Shown here in pieces: positions 11,775 to 22,665 of a stretch of 64,000 nucleotides of DNA. Each line of letters opens with the position of its first letter. The stretch's first letter is position 1. The position numbers and the translations under genes are program-made. The notes under the pieces are model-generated. The model worked only from the letters and a program-made list of their open reading frames with translations, did no database searches and had not been told where the DNA came from. Origin of the DNA: Actinernus sp. WN-2022 (lineage: Eukaryota; Cnidaria; Anthozoa; Actiniaria; Actinernidae); NCBI GenBank assembly GCA_030867875.1, contig JAOWCC010000444.1, positions 434,001-498,000 on the forward strand, in the 5' to 3' direction.

Positions 11775-12760
11775 CTGATTGCAAAGTGGAATTCGTCTTC
11801 AGTTTCTTTCAAGATAAGGTACCCACTTCTAGATTAAGTAATTTAAACCAGTATTTAATGTATCTTACTTTAAATTTGTCTCTACCTTTAATGGTAATCT
11901 ACTCAATTCGACTCTACGGCAGGCGATGTTGCATGGTAGCGGTTTTATTCACTCCTAATAGCAGCTTACAGAATTTATTGTGTACGATTTCTATTGGGTC
12001 TTTTTCTATTGATTTGGCTGGCTCAGCTCCCCAGACTTCGCTGCCGTATAGCAGAATTGGTTTGTTAAGACAATAGTGCCTTGGGTGCTATATTTTTTAG
12101 TCAGTTCTACTTTGGCTAGATTAAAATTGCCAACCGCACTGAGCATTATCCCAAGGTATTTGTAGCATATTTCTTCTCTTTTTAGGTTTACTTTTAACAT
12201 ATTTATTAATTAATGTTTTGAGAATAAAAAGACTATATATCTACAGTGCTATGTTTTTTTCTAAATCCTCCTTGTTCCTTCTTGAGAATTCCTTTATTTA
12301 GGATTGCGGTAAAAAGTTTGCTTATACAAGGTAATAAAGCGATCCCTCTAGTTCTCAACGTTGTTTTGGTCACCGTTCTTATGTAACGGGACAATCAGAC
12401 CCACACACCATTCCTTGGGGTATTGTCCTGACAGTAACACTTTGTTAAATATATTCTGCAGCGGTATTCGTAATTGGTTTTGAGCGTGTATGATGATTTC
12501 ATTCAATATGTTGTCAACTCCTGGCGATTTTCTGCTTTTACGTTTTTTCAGGGCTTGTGTCATCTCTTGTTCACTAATGTCATAATCCAGAGGGCCATTC
12601 GTTAGTGTGTCATCAGTTAGTCTACTGTGTTCGCTGAAGTCTCTACGTCATTTTCACATGCTGAGTTATGGCTACCAACACTCTTTTTATTTTGTGTCTT
12701 GAAGAATTTATAAAACTCTTCGAGTGTTCGTTATTGTGTTGGTTCGTTTTCTCTTTTTCG
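11775..12760 (-). pseudogene. LINE A, copy 3: decayed reverse-transcriptase gene
   Basis: Minus-strand fragments run in order. SRKSPGVDNILNEIIIHAQN through YPKEWCVGLIVPLHKNGDQN (12,563-12,348) is the N-terminal RT motif 0-2 region. One frame over comes GIALLPCISKLFTAILNKGI to FRKKH (to about 12,240). A jump then leads to KYLGIMLSAVGNFNLAKVEL (12,170-12,090), then ILLYGSEVWGAEP and NKFCKLLLGVNK (near 12,050-11,930), then ELSRLPLKVE. The catalytic YxDD segment is missing, apparently by an internal deletion near 12,200. The frames match copy 1 (13.1-18.7 kb) and copy 2 (42 kb). Such proteins copy their own RNA back into the genome; this copy is dead. Confidence 0.8.
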
Positions 12761-13084
12761 AAAAATTAAAAGTCACTTCAATATAAGAGTACCCCCTCCC
12801 CCCCGTTTGTTATTGTCACTATTTCGTATTTTGAAATTTCCTGAGGCTTCATCACATTCGCCGCCGGCGCTTAAAACGGAAATTCGACGATACGTTACTT
12901 GATTATTTTCTCCTGAATCGGGAAAATGATTTTTTTTTTCTATTCGTGAGCCGTGATTCGTTATTTCTATTCTTGGTGAACCGTGCTGGTGAACCTCCTC
13001 TATACGTGTACGCCCTCTATAAAATGTTATTATATATTTGATAGACAAAAAATATTTCTCAATTAAAACGGACATCTATATCGG
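12761..13084. other. Spacer between two opposed LINE A copies, no gene seen
   Basis: Only low-complexity frames are visible. 'gtgaRccgtg' repeats near 12,945-12,985. Nothing recognisable is encoded. Confidence 0.4.
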
Positions 13085-13295
13085 AACAGTATTTTTTAGC
13101 CCAATTATGAACAAGCCAACGATGAAGATTTTATGAACAAGCTAGATAACGAAATTCTCGAGTTCTCACAGAAAGGCGATATCATTATACAGGGAGATTA
13201 TAATTCCCGTATGGGAGAAATACAGGAATTTTTTTTGAATGATGACGGACAATTTATAAATTTACCAGACGACTATCAGTCAGACATACGAAAAG

Positions 13296-14288
13296 AAGAC
13301 CAAGGCGATGGTCATAGCGTCGTCAAGAAAAGTGTCCGAGTTCTCCGAGGACATTGCCGTCACCATCAACGAATCTCTAATCATACCGTTTCAAACAAGA
13401 AATTACTTGGTGTGCATCTGGACCAAACTTTGAGCTGGTCCCTTCATGTACATGTAGATAACATATGTAAAATGATTTCCCAAAGACTTGAGATACTTCG
13501 GCGCATTCGTCACCATCTCCCACTTGATGCTCGTCTTGCATTTTATCAGTGCTTAGTTCTCTCTCTGATGGACTATTGCTGCGTAGTGTGGGGCAATACA
13601 TCCCAGCACAATTTAGACAGAATTCATAGACTTCAGAAAAGAGCAGCTAGGTTGATTCTGGACACTGACAGTAAAGCGACATCATTGCCATTATTTTTAC
13701 AGCTAGGATGGCTCCCCATCCATGATATAATTAAGTATTTTCGTTCTGTAACCGTTTATAAAGCCTTCAATAATTTATCTCCCTCCTATCTTACTAGTTT
13801 AATTTTACCTTTTAATTCTGTTCATAGTTTTAATACCGGTGGCTCTGTAAATAATAATTTGAAGCTTCCTGAAGTGACTACTAAGGCCCGGATGCGCACT
13901 TTTGCCTTTCTGGCTTCTAATGAATGGAACTCTTTGGACTCGGTAGTATTAGAAACGCTTCTACGCTCTCCTCTTTCCGCAAGAATTACTTAAAAATGGC
14001 CTTCTCCAAGCTCAAAGAAAAACTGTGTTTTTTTTTCTCCCTCCGTCTGTGTAATTATAATTATACTAAATCATCACCTAATGTTTGTGTAGTAATACTC
14101 AAGTTTTAGCTTTAGTGTTATTTTAATTTTACTTAGCTTGTATTATCTTTAGTTACATTTAAGCATATTATAGTATAGTGTTTTAACCAGTATTATAATA
14201 TATTAGTATTCTAGGGCCTAGATGAAAATTACTTTTGTAATTCTAGTTACCCTGTTTAAGTAAAGTGTTTTGTTATTATTTATTATTA
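13296..14288 (+). mobile_element. LINE B: 5'-truncated retrotransposon nested in LINE A
   Basis: A LINE RT C-terminal region in one open frame (to 13,993) includes KKLLGVHLDQTLSWSLHV, LPLDARLAFYQCLVLSLMDY, CCVVWGNTSQHNLDRIHRLQ and KRAARLILD, typical of CR1/L2/jockey-type elements after the palm domain. It is followed by about 290 bp of 3' UTR ending in an ATT-rich tail (14,268-14,290). The upstream frame is fused by chance to the LINE A endonuclease frame, giving a misleading 286-codon ORF from 13,133. The flanks ATACGAAAA (13,287) and ATATAAAA (about 14,291) look like a decayed target-site duplication. Confidence 0.75.
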
Positions 14289-15737
14289 TACCATATAAAA
14301 GGCAATCCGAGGACAAAAGCACGTCAGACATACGAGGAAAATTGCTGATCGAACTCTGCACAGCACATACTCTGAGAATATTTAACGGAAGAGTCATGGG
14401 AGATCACTTAGGTAAAAAAAACATGTTTTACGTATAATGGAAGTAGCGTCGTGGACTACGTAATCAAATCTACTTGATAATGTTCAATATTCTAAAATAC
14501 ATCCGTTAAAACCGCATATGTACGATCACTGCCAATTATCATACGCAATCAAAATCAAAAATAAAGCAGAGCAAAGCACTGGTCAAGGATAACTTTGAAG
14601 TAAGGTAACATATAAATATAATCTGGAAGGAAGAAGCCAAAGTATAAATACCAGCACTCCTGGAGTGCCAGAATACGAAGGACAAATTTGAGGAAATATG
14701 TAAAACAATTGCACAGGTGAAATGGATTATACAGAAAAACTGGTAGAATTTTTTACGAATATTCTTCAAGATATCAGTAAGCAAGCAGAGTTATGCTACC
14801 AAAACAGTAATACAAAAAAGTACTGATGAAAACAAAATACGGTTCGACTTAGAATGCCAAACCGAAAGGCAAAATATCGAATCTTTGGGAAAACAGATTT
14901 GTCGCGAACCACAGAACCCCGATTTAAAGAGGAGCTTACAAACAAATAAAAAACAACTTCAGGAAACTATGCATGAGGAAGAACAAATATCACTACAGAA
15001 ATAAACTAGAAAATATATAGATTTTACGAAATCCCGGAATACTTGGAAACAAATAAAAAATATTTTTGACTTATCGAAAAAGAAAAAGCCAAACCAATCA
15101 ATAGGAAGAAACTGAATGTTTTGATTACTTTAAAAAGCAAAACGAGAAGAGAGATACGAATGAGCAAGAACCAACAGGTACAACGGAGAATACAGGAGAA
15201 GATGAAAATTTTACCGGCCCATTAGACGACGAAACTGAAGTGCATGGGGAAGAGATAATCAATGCAATCAACGGGCTAACATATAAAAAAGCTCCGGGAA
15301 AGGACAATATACTAAATGAGATACTGAAATATGGAAAAGAACAAATGATTAAAAGTACCGCTGAAAAAGTTATTCAATACGATACTTAACTGAGGTAAAT
15401 ACCCAAAAAGCTGGGGACTGGGACTCATAGTCCCTATACACAAAACATGAGACAAATCTAATATGGATAACTACAGTGGAATCACGCTCTTGTCTTCTCT
15501 CGGTAAATTGTTTACATCAATTTTAAACGGAAGATTATACAGCTACCTTAACGAGAAAGGAATTCTGAAACGCGAAAAAGGTGGCTCGTGATCGACAAAT
15601 ATGTAATAAGTAAACCTAAAAAGAAAAGTAACCTCCTCTTTACATGTTTTGTTGATTTCAAAAAAGCGTTCAATAGCATTCCTAAAGATAAATTACTTGA
15701 CAAATTAAAGAAGACCGGAGTGAATGGACGCTTCTAT
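14289..15737 (+). other. LINE A middle portion, frameshifted
   Basis: This is the continuation of LINE A between its two interruptions: endonuclease C-terminal part, linker, and N-terminal RT motifs. Stops and shifts break the frame (for example after KVIQYDT near 15,385). No independent gene is present. Confidence 0.65.
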
Positions 15738-15779
15738 CCAGTATCACGATTCACTGATCATTTTGTTTACTTTTGAGAC

Positions 15780-17615
15780 GCCAATATAACATGGTATTGG
15801 CGTCTTAGAATACCAGCCTCTGATTGGCTCTTGCGTGAGCCCTTGCAGTTACATGGGTTCCAGGTCAAGTTCAAAAGTCGTTTTTCGACAGCATTTATTG
15901 AGCGCGTTGCGGCAACATTTCTACCGTTTCACCTTAAAATCGTTGTAAATTACAAGATAAGAATTATTCAATCCTAAAGGTAAGATTGGCATTGTAGTTT
16001 TCGTCAGAAATCTAACACTCGTATCCGCTAAAAGTACACATTTCACCGTCTCAAAGCAGTAAATTGCAAAAGTCGTTCACATCAGGCCTCAAAGTCAAAG
16101 CAAAAACCCTTTCCTTCAAAGAAAAAAAATCGAAATCACTTATCATTTTTGAAACTGATGTTTATTTAACAATAATTGATAAAGAACTAGAAGCGTTGAA
16201 GAGATTTCAAAACACGTTGCGAAAGTTTTCTCCACTCAAGTCTCAAGTCGTGAAACCTATCGCGCAGAATGGGGCCACCCTTCATGTAGGACGACAGGAA
16301 TTGCTACCAAATTGTATTCTATTGTATTGTATTGTGTTGCGTTCTATTGTTCTATTGAATTGTATTGTGTTGTATTCTATTGTATTTTTGGTAAGAATTC
16401 GTGTCGTCCTACATAAAGAGATTGCCCAGAATGGCATTGTTTTTGGCGACATGTACTTACGGCTGTTAGGTTTAAGCGAGGTCGGCATAATTACGAATAA
16501 TACAATTAATTATTCAATAAGACGATTGCGATTGGCTATTGATAATCGGTGTGGGAATACCCTACTCCCACATCACATTAAGCATGCACATGTCAATCAC
16601 TTTGGTTCGCTCTCCGTTATGGGACTAATGAAATCCCTACGCTCGTTAAGGAGACGTTATTATCTAATGACCGGTTGGTAATTATCCTAATGATATCTTG
16701 TTATATCGATAGATGAAATGTGTCACAAACTTTGAGAAGCACATACCCGTGAAAATGAAGTCCGTACTAGAAAGGTGTGCTGGGACGCTCGATTGAGTTT
16801 GTTTTAAAGGCTACGCTAGTTTTCAATTTCAGTAATTTTGATTTCCAAGAAATAGTGCCTACTTTCCTTCACATTTCGAATCGATACAGTAACTTCGTAG
16901 TTTGCTATTGTTCATGAGGGAGGAGCTTAGAAGTTCAGTGAGGCCTCGCGCGATGTTCAAAATCCAAATTTAGCAAGCGAATTTGAGTTCCCAACATACG
17001 TCCTAGAAATGTTGATTTCGATAATACTAATAGCCGTCGGATTTCTACAAGAAAACGACTGCGAGTTAGTAATATATCAAACTAACTTTTCCATACGAAA
17101 CCTAAGAAATTAAAGTAATATTGAATGTGAAAATGGACTCCAAAGTGAATCAAGTGCCATTTTTCACTGTAAAAACTTCAAAATAATCCCAAATTAAAGT
17201 CAAATTCGATAATGCTTGCACTCACTCGAATAAGTCGATTGAGGGTGGAAATTGTGTACTGATATCTCTTCTACAAAAGCCAGTAGAAAACTAAAATATA
17301 AAATGGATAGTTTTTCAAAAAATGAGTAAACACATAACCTACCTCGTGCGTTTGAGCACATTTTCTTTATTGTTTGGCTTACTATTCATTGCGTAGCTTT
17401 TGAATTTAGCGCCGTTGCTCTTAGAAATGTCCCGGATGTGTCGCGGCATTCTAGGCGATGCGTTGCCATGGATATACTAAAGCGCCGTTAGAGAATTGAA
17501 ATTACGATCAGCATGAGTTTGGTGCTTCATTCTCTTCTTTATTTTAATAATTACCGACTTAATTGTTGAATCGCGATACAAAACTAATTGCGATTTTGAG
17601 ACGCCGATACCGAAA
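15780..17615 (+). mobile_element. R1-family TIR-like element replacing the LINE A RT core
   Basis: The left end shows ggtattggcgtctTagaata (15,793-15,812). The right end shows TTTTGAGACGCCGATACC (17,594-17,611), its reverse complement with mismatches, so the unit has short imperfect TIRs. The same terminal motif occurs inverted at 41,855-41,875. The interior holds the R1 blocks (16,530-17,520), a TATTG microsatellite in an inverted repeat, and a 205-codon frame (16,064-16,681) that resembles no protein I know and covers the microsatellite. LINE A coding resumes directly after it. Confidence 0.5.
16283..16420. repeat. (TATTG)n microsatellite inside an inverted repeat
   Basis: TCATGTAGGACGACAGGAAT...TACCA (16,283-16,312) is repeated inverted at 16,388-16,420 (GGTAAGAATTCGTGTCGTCC). 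The loop is about 75 bp of TATTG/TTGTA pentamers with variants. This resembles a minimal foldback element grown around a simple repeat. Confidence 0.75.
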
Positions 17616-18756
17616 TATATGTGAACCTCGAGAAAGCCAAAGTGCTTATTTTTAACAATAACGGCAAAAGAATAAACAATTACGGCTTTTACTATAAAGA
17701 TAGGGAATTAGAAAATGCAAGAACTTATAAATATCCATTTTAATACCTGCGGTAACTTCAACTTAGCCAGAGAAGAGTTACAAAAGACTGCTCTGAAAGC
17801 ACTTTATAGACTTTTTTAGAACAAATCTCAAACTTACAATGTCACTTTTTGATACATTAGTGAAACCTATAATCCTCTATGGAAGTGAAATATGGGGTGC
17901 AGACCAATCAGAAATATCAGACAGAGACAACTTGAAGGTCGTTCACATCAAATTTTGCAAGATGTTACTTGGAGCCGGAAAATACGCAAGCAATAACGCG
18001 TGCGCTGCAGAGCTAGGTCGATTTCCCCTAAATGTGGATGCAAAACATGATGCATAAAATTATGGGTAAAACTTGTTGATTTAGATAACTTTCAAAAAAT
18101 ATCTTTCTGTATCTATCATGAAACAAAAATCGAAAATAGCAAAGCGTACTGGAGTAAGAAAGTCAAAGAAATATTATTTCGTTGCGGCTTTGGAAATCTT
18201 TGCTATGATCAAGACAATATTATTCAACAAAAAGTATGGCTTAAGCACATCAAACAGAGACTAAGAGAGAATGAATTTCAACACTGGTTAAGCGAGATGT
18301 ATAATGATGATAGGAAAAGACCCCAACAGCGAAATAGATACCGCTTACTGATTTAAAACAACATGTAGATATGAGAATTACCTCGCTGAAGTTAAAAATC
18401 TGAAACACAGAACGGCCCTAACTAGACTAAGAATTAGTAATCACAACCTAGCAATAGAAAAAGGAAGACACGCAAGGCCATACAAAAAAACCGGAAGAAC
18501 GAATCTGTTTAAAATGTCAAAAAGATATCGAAGACGAAATGCACTTCTTGATAAAATGCCCAAGCTAAGAAAACATTTATTTTCAACATTTAGACTTGCC
18601 CAAAAAAAACACGAGACAATGACAGAGAAACAATTGTTTCTCGCACTAATAAACCCACAAAAAATACATAACTCCAAAAGGCATCAGCTAAATATGTTTA
18701 CGATTGTTTAAAAAAAGGAGAGGAGACGTCCGAGAATATAATTTATTAGTATATAT

Positions 18757-19116
18757 CACACCAGTGAATATCATTTTTCGCGCGCTCTGATTGGCTACTC
18801 AAACAGAGAAAATGTTAAATATTTAACAATTAGACCTGTAGCCCGAATGGGCTACGAGTCAATAGCCCATGAGGCGCAGCCGAATGGGCTATTTAACTCC
18901 TAGCCCATGAGGGCGAGAGGTCTAATTGTTTTAGTATAAACTAACTAGTCGGACAGTAGAAAATAATACAAAGAAACGAATTGAAGTTGAAGAAATGTTA
19001 TTATTTCATGAAAATGCGTGCGGTTTTTCTCAACCATGGGCTATCACAAATAGACCTAGAGTAGGATATCCAATCAGAACGCAGGATTTGTAATAGTCCA
19101 CTGGTTGGTTTATACT
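18757..19116. mobile_element. MITE with long inverted ends
   Basis: The outer ends pair (CCAGTGAATATC...CTCTGATTGG against CCAATCAGAACGCAGGA...TAGTCCACTGG). An inner palindrome pairs AACAATTAGACCTGTAGCCC (18,826) with its complement ending at 18,930. 'tagcccatgag' occurs twice in the centre. No coding capacity. The palindrome at 19,180-19,212 (CAGTGAAGTGAT and complement) lies just outside. Confidence 0.65.
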
Positions 19117-19680
19117 AAATAGTTTTATTACACATTTGGGGTTGAGATCCGTGTGATAAAGCCGTGAATAAAAACCATATCAGTGAAGTGATACGATATC
19201 ACTTCACTGTAATATTGCTTTTAGAAATAAATTTTGTTATGCTTAATTTTGTGTTACTGCATTCACTCGCTCGCGGACTCGCTCGTTCGCGATATGATAC
19301 GAAAACCTCGTGAATAAAAACGATATCAAGCTCTTAACATGTAATAATCTCTATATCTCTGATAGAATTTGCAAAACTACTGTTATAAAGTCAAATGTAA
19401 ATTATTGTAAAATTATCTTTTTAAATTATGGTAATACTAAACGCATTCTCAACTAAAATCAGTTTTTCTCATTTACAATTATTCCGATGAAAACTGTGTG
19501 AATTGCCCTGTTTTTCGGAAGCGTAATTTGTTTCTCTAATTTGTGGTCATTATTGGCGGTGCAAAAACAAAACCATCACAAAAACAGCATTTCTGGAGGA
19601 CATGTTTTTAATATACGCAAAAATTAATACATTTCTTACGATTAATATATGAGGTTAAATAAACCAAAGTCCTCATATCT

Positions 19681-19975
19681 AGCGGACAATACTAAACCCC
19701 GATTCCGCACTGCGGAATAGAAGTTTTCTCAAAATACCCCACAAATGACCAAATGTAGCGGACAATATTAAACCCCGATTCCGCACTGCGGAATATAACT
19801 TTTCTCAAAATACCCTACGACTAACCAAATATAGCGGACAAACTAAACCCCGATTCCGCACTGCGGAATAGAAGTTTTCTCAAAATACCCCACAAATGAC
19901 CAAATGTAGCGGACAATACTAAACCCCGATTCCGCACTGCGGAATAGAAGTTTTCTCAAAATATCCTACAAGAAC
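19681..19975 (+). repeat. Tandem array of a 76-bp unit, four copies
   Basis: Units start with AGCGGACAA at 19,681, 19,757, 19,833 and 19,908 (periods 76, 76, 75). Each contains the dyad ATTCCGCACTGCGGAAT, a near-perfect palindrome that could be a protein-binding site, then TTTTCTCAAAATA. Copies are over 90% alike by eye. Confidence 0.95.
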
Positions 19976-21464
19976 AAATCTGATGCAAGAGTCGTTGAAA
20001 AAAGGATCATTTGCCTACAAAACCGGTTTGATAGAGCATAGTCTATTAACTATGGATAGAGATAGCTTCAAGGCCCTGCTTCAAATTTCAAAACCGTTGC
20101 AGTTGGTTGGTAATTTGACTAATTATTAAAACCAATCAGCTATGTTTTAGCTCTACAAAGGCCCTGAACCTCACATACCAGTTAATTTTTAAACTTACTA
20201 GCAGCTCTTTCTTTGGCAATTTAGTTTTGTTTGGCATGCAGTGCAAACGAGAACTGAGACTCGATTCACAGACGATCGAACTGTGTACCCGAAATCTGGC
20301 CAAGCCGATCTATAAATTTGTGAGAATAACACTTAAAATTAGGATATATAAGAATTACACATTAGTTGGACATTGTCTACCTGTTCAATCCACTCAGCTT
20401 TGCTTCAGTCTTGTGGCTGCATCAAACGCATGGGAATGTTTGCTCACACTCAGATGCGTCGTTCTGAGCAGTTACATTGGATGCATATTGTTCAAGTGAA
20501 ATTTATCGGCTGTTTTAGTACGCTTGGGTTCGGCTCACGTTTACTGATTCGGCAACAACAATCGGCGCATCTCCGGGCCAATATCTTTCTCTCTCTCGGC
20601 AGGAATTATCGGTGCTACATGCCTTGGTTTACATAGAATTATTCGAAGTAGAAACATCTGAAGGTTTTAGGCGATGGGCTGATACGATCCTCTTAATGTG
20701 ACGCGGCTTCGGCATAATATATCTTTTAAGTGAACCGTATTAAGATATTCTCAACTGGTCACACTGAGACAATAAAAGCATTAGTTCCCGGACAACTTCT
20801 CCAATTGTTCTTGTTCTCTGGCCATCTCATAACTATCGGTTTCGATTGCCAGGATGAAACCACCAGGATGAAACCGCCAGGATAGATCGTGATATATATA
20901 GGTTTCTTACTTCAATATAATTTGAACGGTTCATTTGTATGGCGTACCATCCCCGCCAAAATTCATGGTTTGAATTCGAAGTTCTTCACATGAATTTTAC
21001 ACTCAAGTAGAATATTTCATATTGTTATTTTGTCTTTTATAAGCTTTATCAAGGTTTCAACATACGTGTTTTATATTTGTCGTTCAAGTTTTACATTCGA
21101 GATTGTCACTGTTCATTCTAAACTCACGTCATGCATCCGTCGTTCGAGTTTCACATTACAAAGTCGACGACTTTTATTTTCAACTCGACGTTTTGAATTG
21201 AACTTCACGCTTCAGTAACTTCCCGGTTGACCTTGGGAACCTCGTACCCAGAACTCCTCGGTAGTCATCCTTGGAGTTGTTAGGTCTGGTAATAAACGCA
21301 GGCGCTACGCAGGCGCAGATGTGACAGGAACAACACACGTGCTTGATCTCTGTGTTCTACTGACTATGGAACCCGTTAAGATGTAAGATTACGTACTATT
21401 TATATTTGTGGCAAATAAATGAAACTATCAAACTATCAAGCTGCCCTTCGCCGTGTTGCAGATA

Positions 21465-22010
21465 GCCTGCTTTCAGCGGAGAAAGCGGCGAACTGCGAGA
21501 GGTTTGTTGTCGAGTTCTCTTTTGCAAGTTCGTAAACCCTAAATATCATGCTCTTTCCATAGCGCCAGAAGATCTTTACTTAGAAGTAGGCTCTGCTATA
21601 GCTTCCTCCTGCTCCGTTTTCAAAGTTCGCCTTCGCCTTTACCTTGGTTCCAAAGCTTTTCTAGAGAGAACACAGCTGCTCGCTTCTTTCTCCGCGGCTG
21701 GGTAAAGGTACTTTGAAAACGGAGCAGTAGGAAGCTATACAGAGTCTAGGCTTCTAGGTAAAGATGTTCTAGCTGTGCTTTCAACAGGCTTTGGAAAGAG
21801 TATGATATTTACGGTAAAGAGAACTCGACAACAAACCGTGATTTAATTCGCCACTGAAAAGTACTATTGTCGACCAAATTGCAGAGATGCAATCCGGCTA
21901 TTGACTTCACGGCCATTGAACTTAGTAGCGATGTACAGTAGAGGAAATAATCAGAAATCCGCCTCAATACATTTATGCAACGGTCGTCCATTTCTTTCGG
22001 CAAACATTCA
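21465..22010 (+). pseudogene. RecQ-like helicase fragment, inverted-duplicated and broken
   Basis: Plus-strand 21,762-21,815 encodes GKDVLAVLSTGFGKSMIF, the Walker A (motif I) region of RecQ-type DEAD/DEAH helicases. In the next 60 bp another frame gives VDQIAEMQSGY, which fits the following motif Ia region (...DQ..EM...G). Stops and frameshifts break it. A second, inverted copy of the same stretch lies at about 21,465-21,625: its complement again gives GKSMIF after a degraded segment. RecQ helicases unwind DNA 3'-5'. Only about 90 residues' worth is present, so this is a captured relic and not a gene. Confidence 0.6.
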
Positions 22011-22097
22011 CTAAGCGGATGGACTTCGACTCCTCAGAGAAAGACTGAGCTTCTCGTTTCTACTCTTCTCGTTAGGGTTGACGATCACAACCTTTAC

Positions 22098-22268
22098 CTG
22101 TGTACTTTGCACTCGTAGTTTGTTTGTCCACAAATTCTTCAATATCGAGTTCTGACAAAACATTGTCTCTAAACGAAGCACTATGCTACTATAATCATCC
22201 TCCTGTTGGCAGTTATCGAGTCGTTGAATTGTTTCTTGAACTACGGAGAATACAAACTCTGCCGCCAT
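22098..22268 (-). CDS. Candidate captured first exon, unknown gene
   Basis: On the minus strand ATG at 22,268 (context acaaaATGGcgg) opens 57 codons, MAAEFVFSVVQETIQRLDNC, continuing to KLRVQSTQ. It ends exactly in phase at a strong donor (CAG|GTAAAGG, GT at 22,097-22,096). The predicted segment is helical and acidic. It lies entirely between the TIRs of the 1.7 kb foldback element, so it probably represents a promoter plus first exon captured by the element. No downstream exon was seen, and the function is unknown. Confidence 0.35.
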
Positions 22269-22665
22269 TTTGTGATCGACTGACTGTTGCGCCTGCGTTG
22301 TTTATGTCAGCGGTTCCCAAGGTCAACCGGTAAGTTACTGAAGCGTGAAGTTCAATTCAAAACGTCGAGTTGAAAATTAAAGTCGTCGACTTTGTAATGT
22401 GAAACTCGAACGACGAATGCATGACGTGGAGTTTAGAATGAACAGTGACAATCTCGAATTTAAAACTTGAACGACAAATATAAAACACGTATGTTGAAAC
22501 CTTGATAAAGCTTATAAAATACAAAATAACAATAATAATAATAATAATAATTCGTTTATTAATCACTCTCGCAGCCAGTGGCTGAATTACAGTGTAAAAT
22601 TCATGTGAAGAACTTCGAATTCAAACCATGAATTTTGGCGGGGATGGTACGCCATACATTTGAAC

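Larger units (their letters stand above)
13085..18740 (+). pseudogene. LINE A, copy 1: endonuclease/RT retrotransposon, twice interrupted
   Basis: Pieces in order: an apurinic-type endonuclease segment (GDIIIQGDYNSRMGEIQEFF at 13,180-13,245), interrupted at about 13,296 and resumed at about 14,289 (KSTSDIRGKLLIELCTAHTL, DHLGKKNM). The RT region (GLTYKKAPGKDNILNEILKY near 15,280) follows with frameshifts (LLFTCFVDFKKAFNSIPKDK, 15,630-15,690). A second break runs from about 15,738 to 17,615. After it come VNLEKAKVLIFNNNGK (17,620), ILYGSEIWGADQ (17,870), KFCKMLLGAGKYAS, then TRLRISNHNLAIEKGRHARP (18,425-18,480). The RT catalytic core lies in the second gap and is absent. Copy 2 shows that the family's C-terminus has a C-x2-C...H...C knuckle. 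The clade is not assigned. Confidence 0.8.
20929..22665. mobile_element. 1.7 kb foldback element with about 310-bp TIRs
   Basis: The left TIR 20,929-21,241 and right TIR 22,311-22,665 are inverted copies (outer TGTATGGCGTACCATCCCCG, inner AACTTCCCGGTTGACCTTGG). The right arm has gained an ATA-repeat insertion (about 22,531-22,552). The interior (21,242-22,310) contains a RecQ-helicase fragment in a second inverted repeat and a candidate first exon on the minus strand. It is nested in the 6.2 kb element. No clear target-site duplication. Confidence 0.8.

Noticed and set aside
13133..13993. 286-codon ORF as a single protein
   Set aside because: It is a chance fusion of a LINE A endonuclease piece with a nested LINE B RT tail; the endonuclease continues at 14,289.
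16064..16681. 205-codon plus-strand ORF
   Set aside because: Its middle is the TATTG microsatellite and its ends lie in repeat R1; no protein family resemblance.
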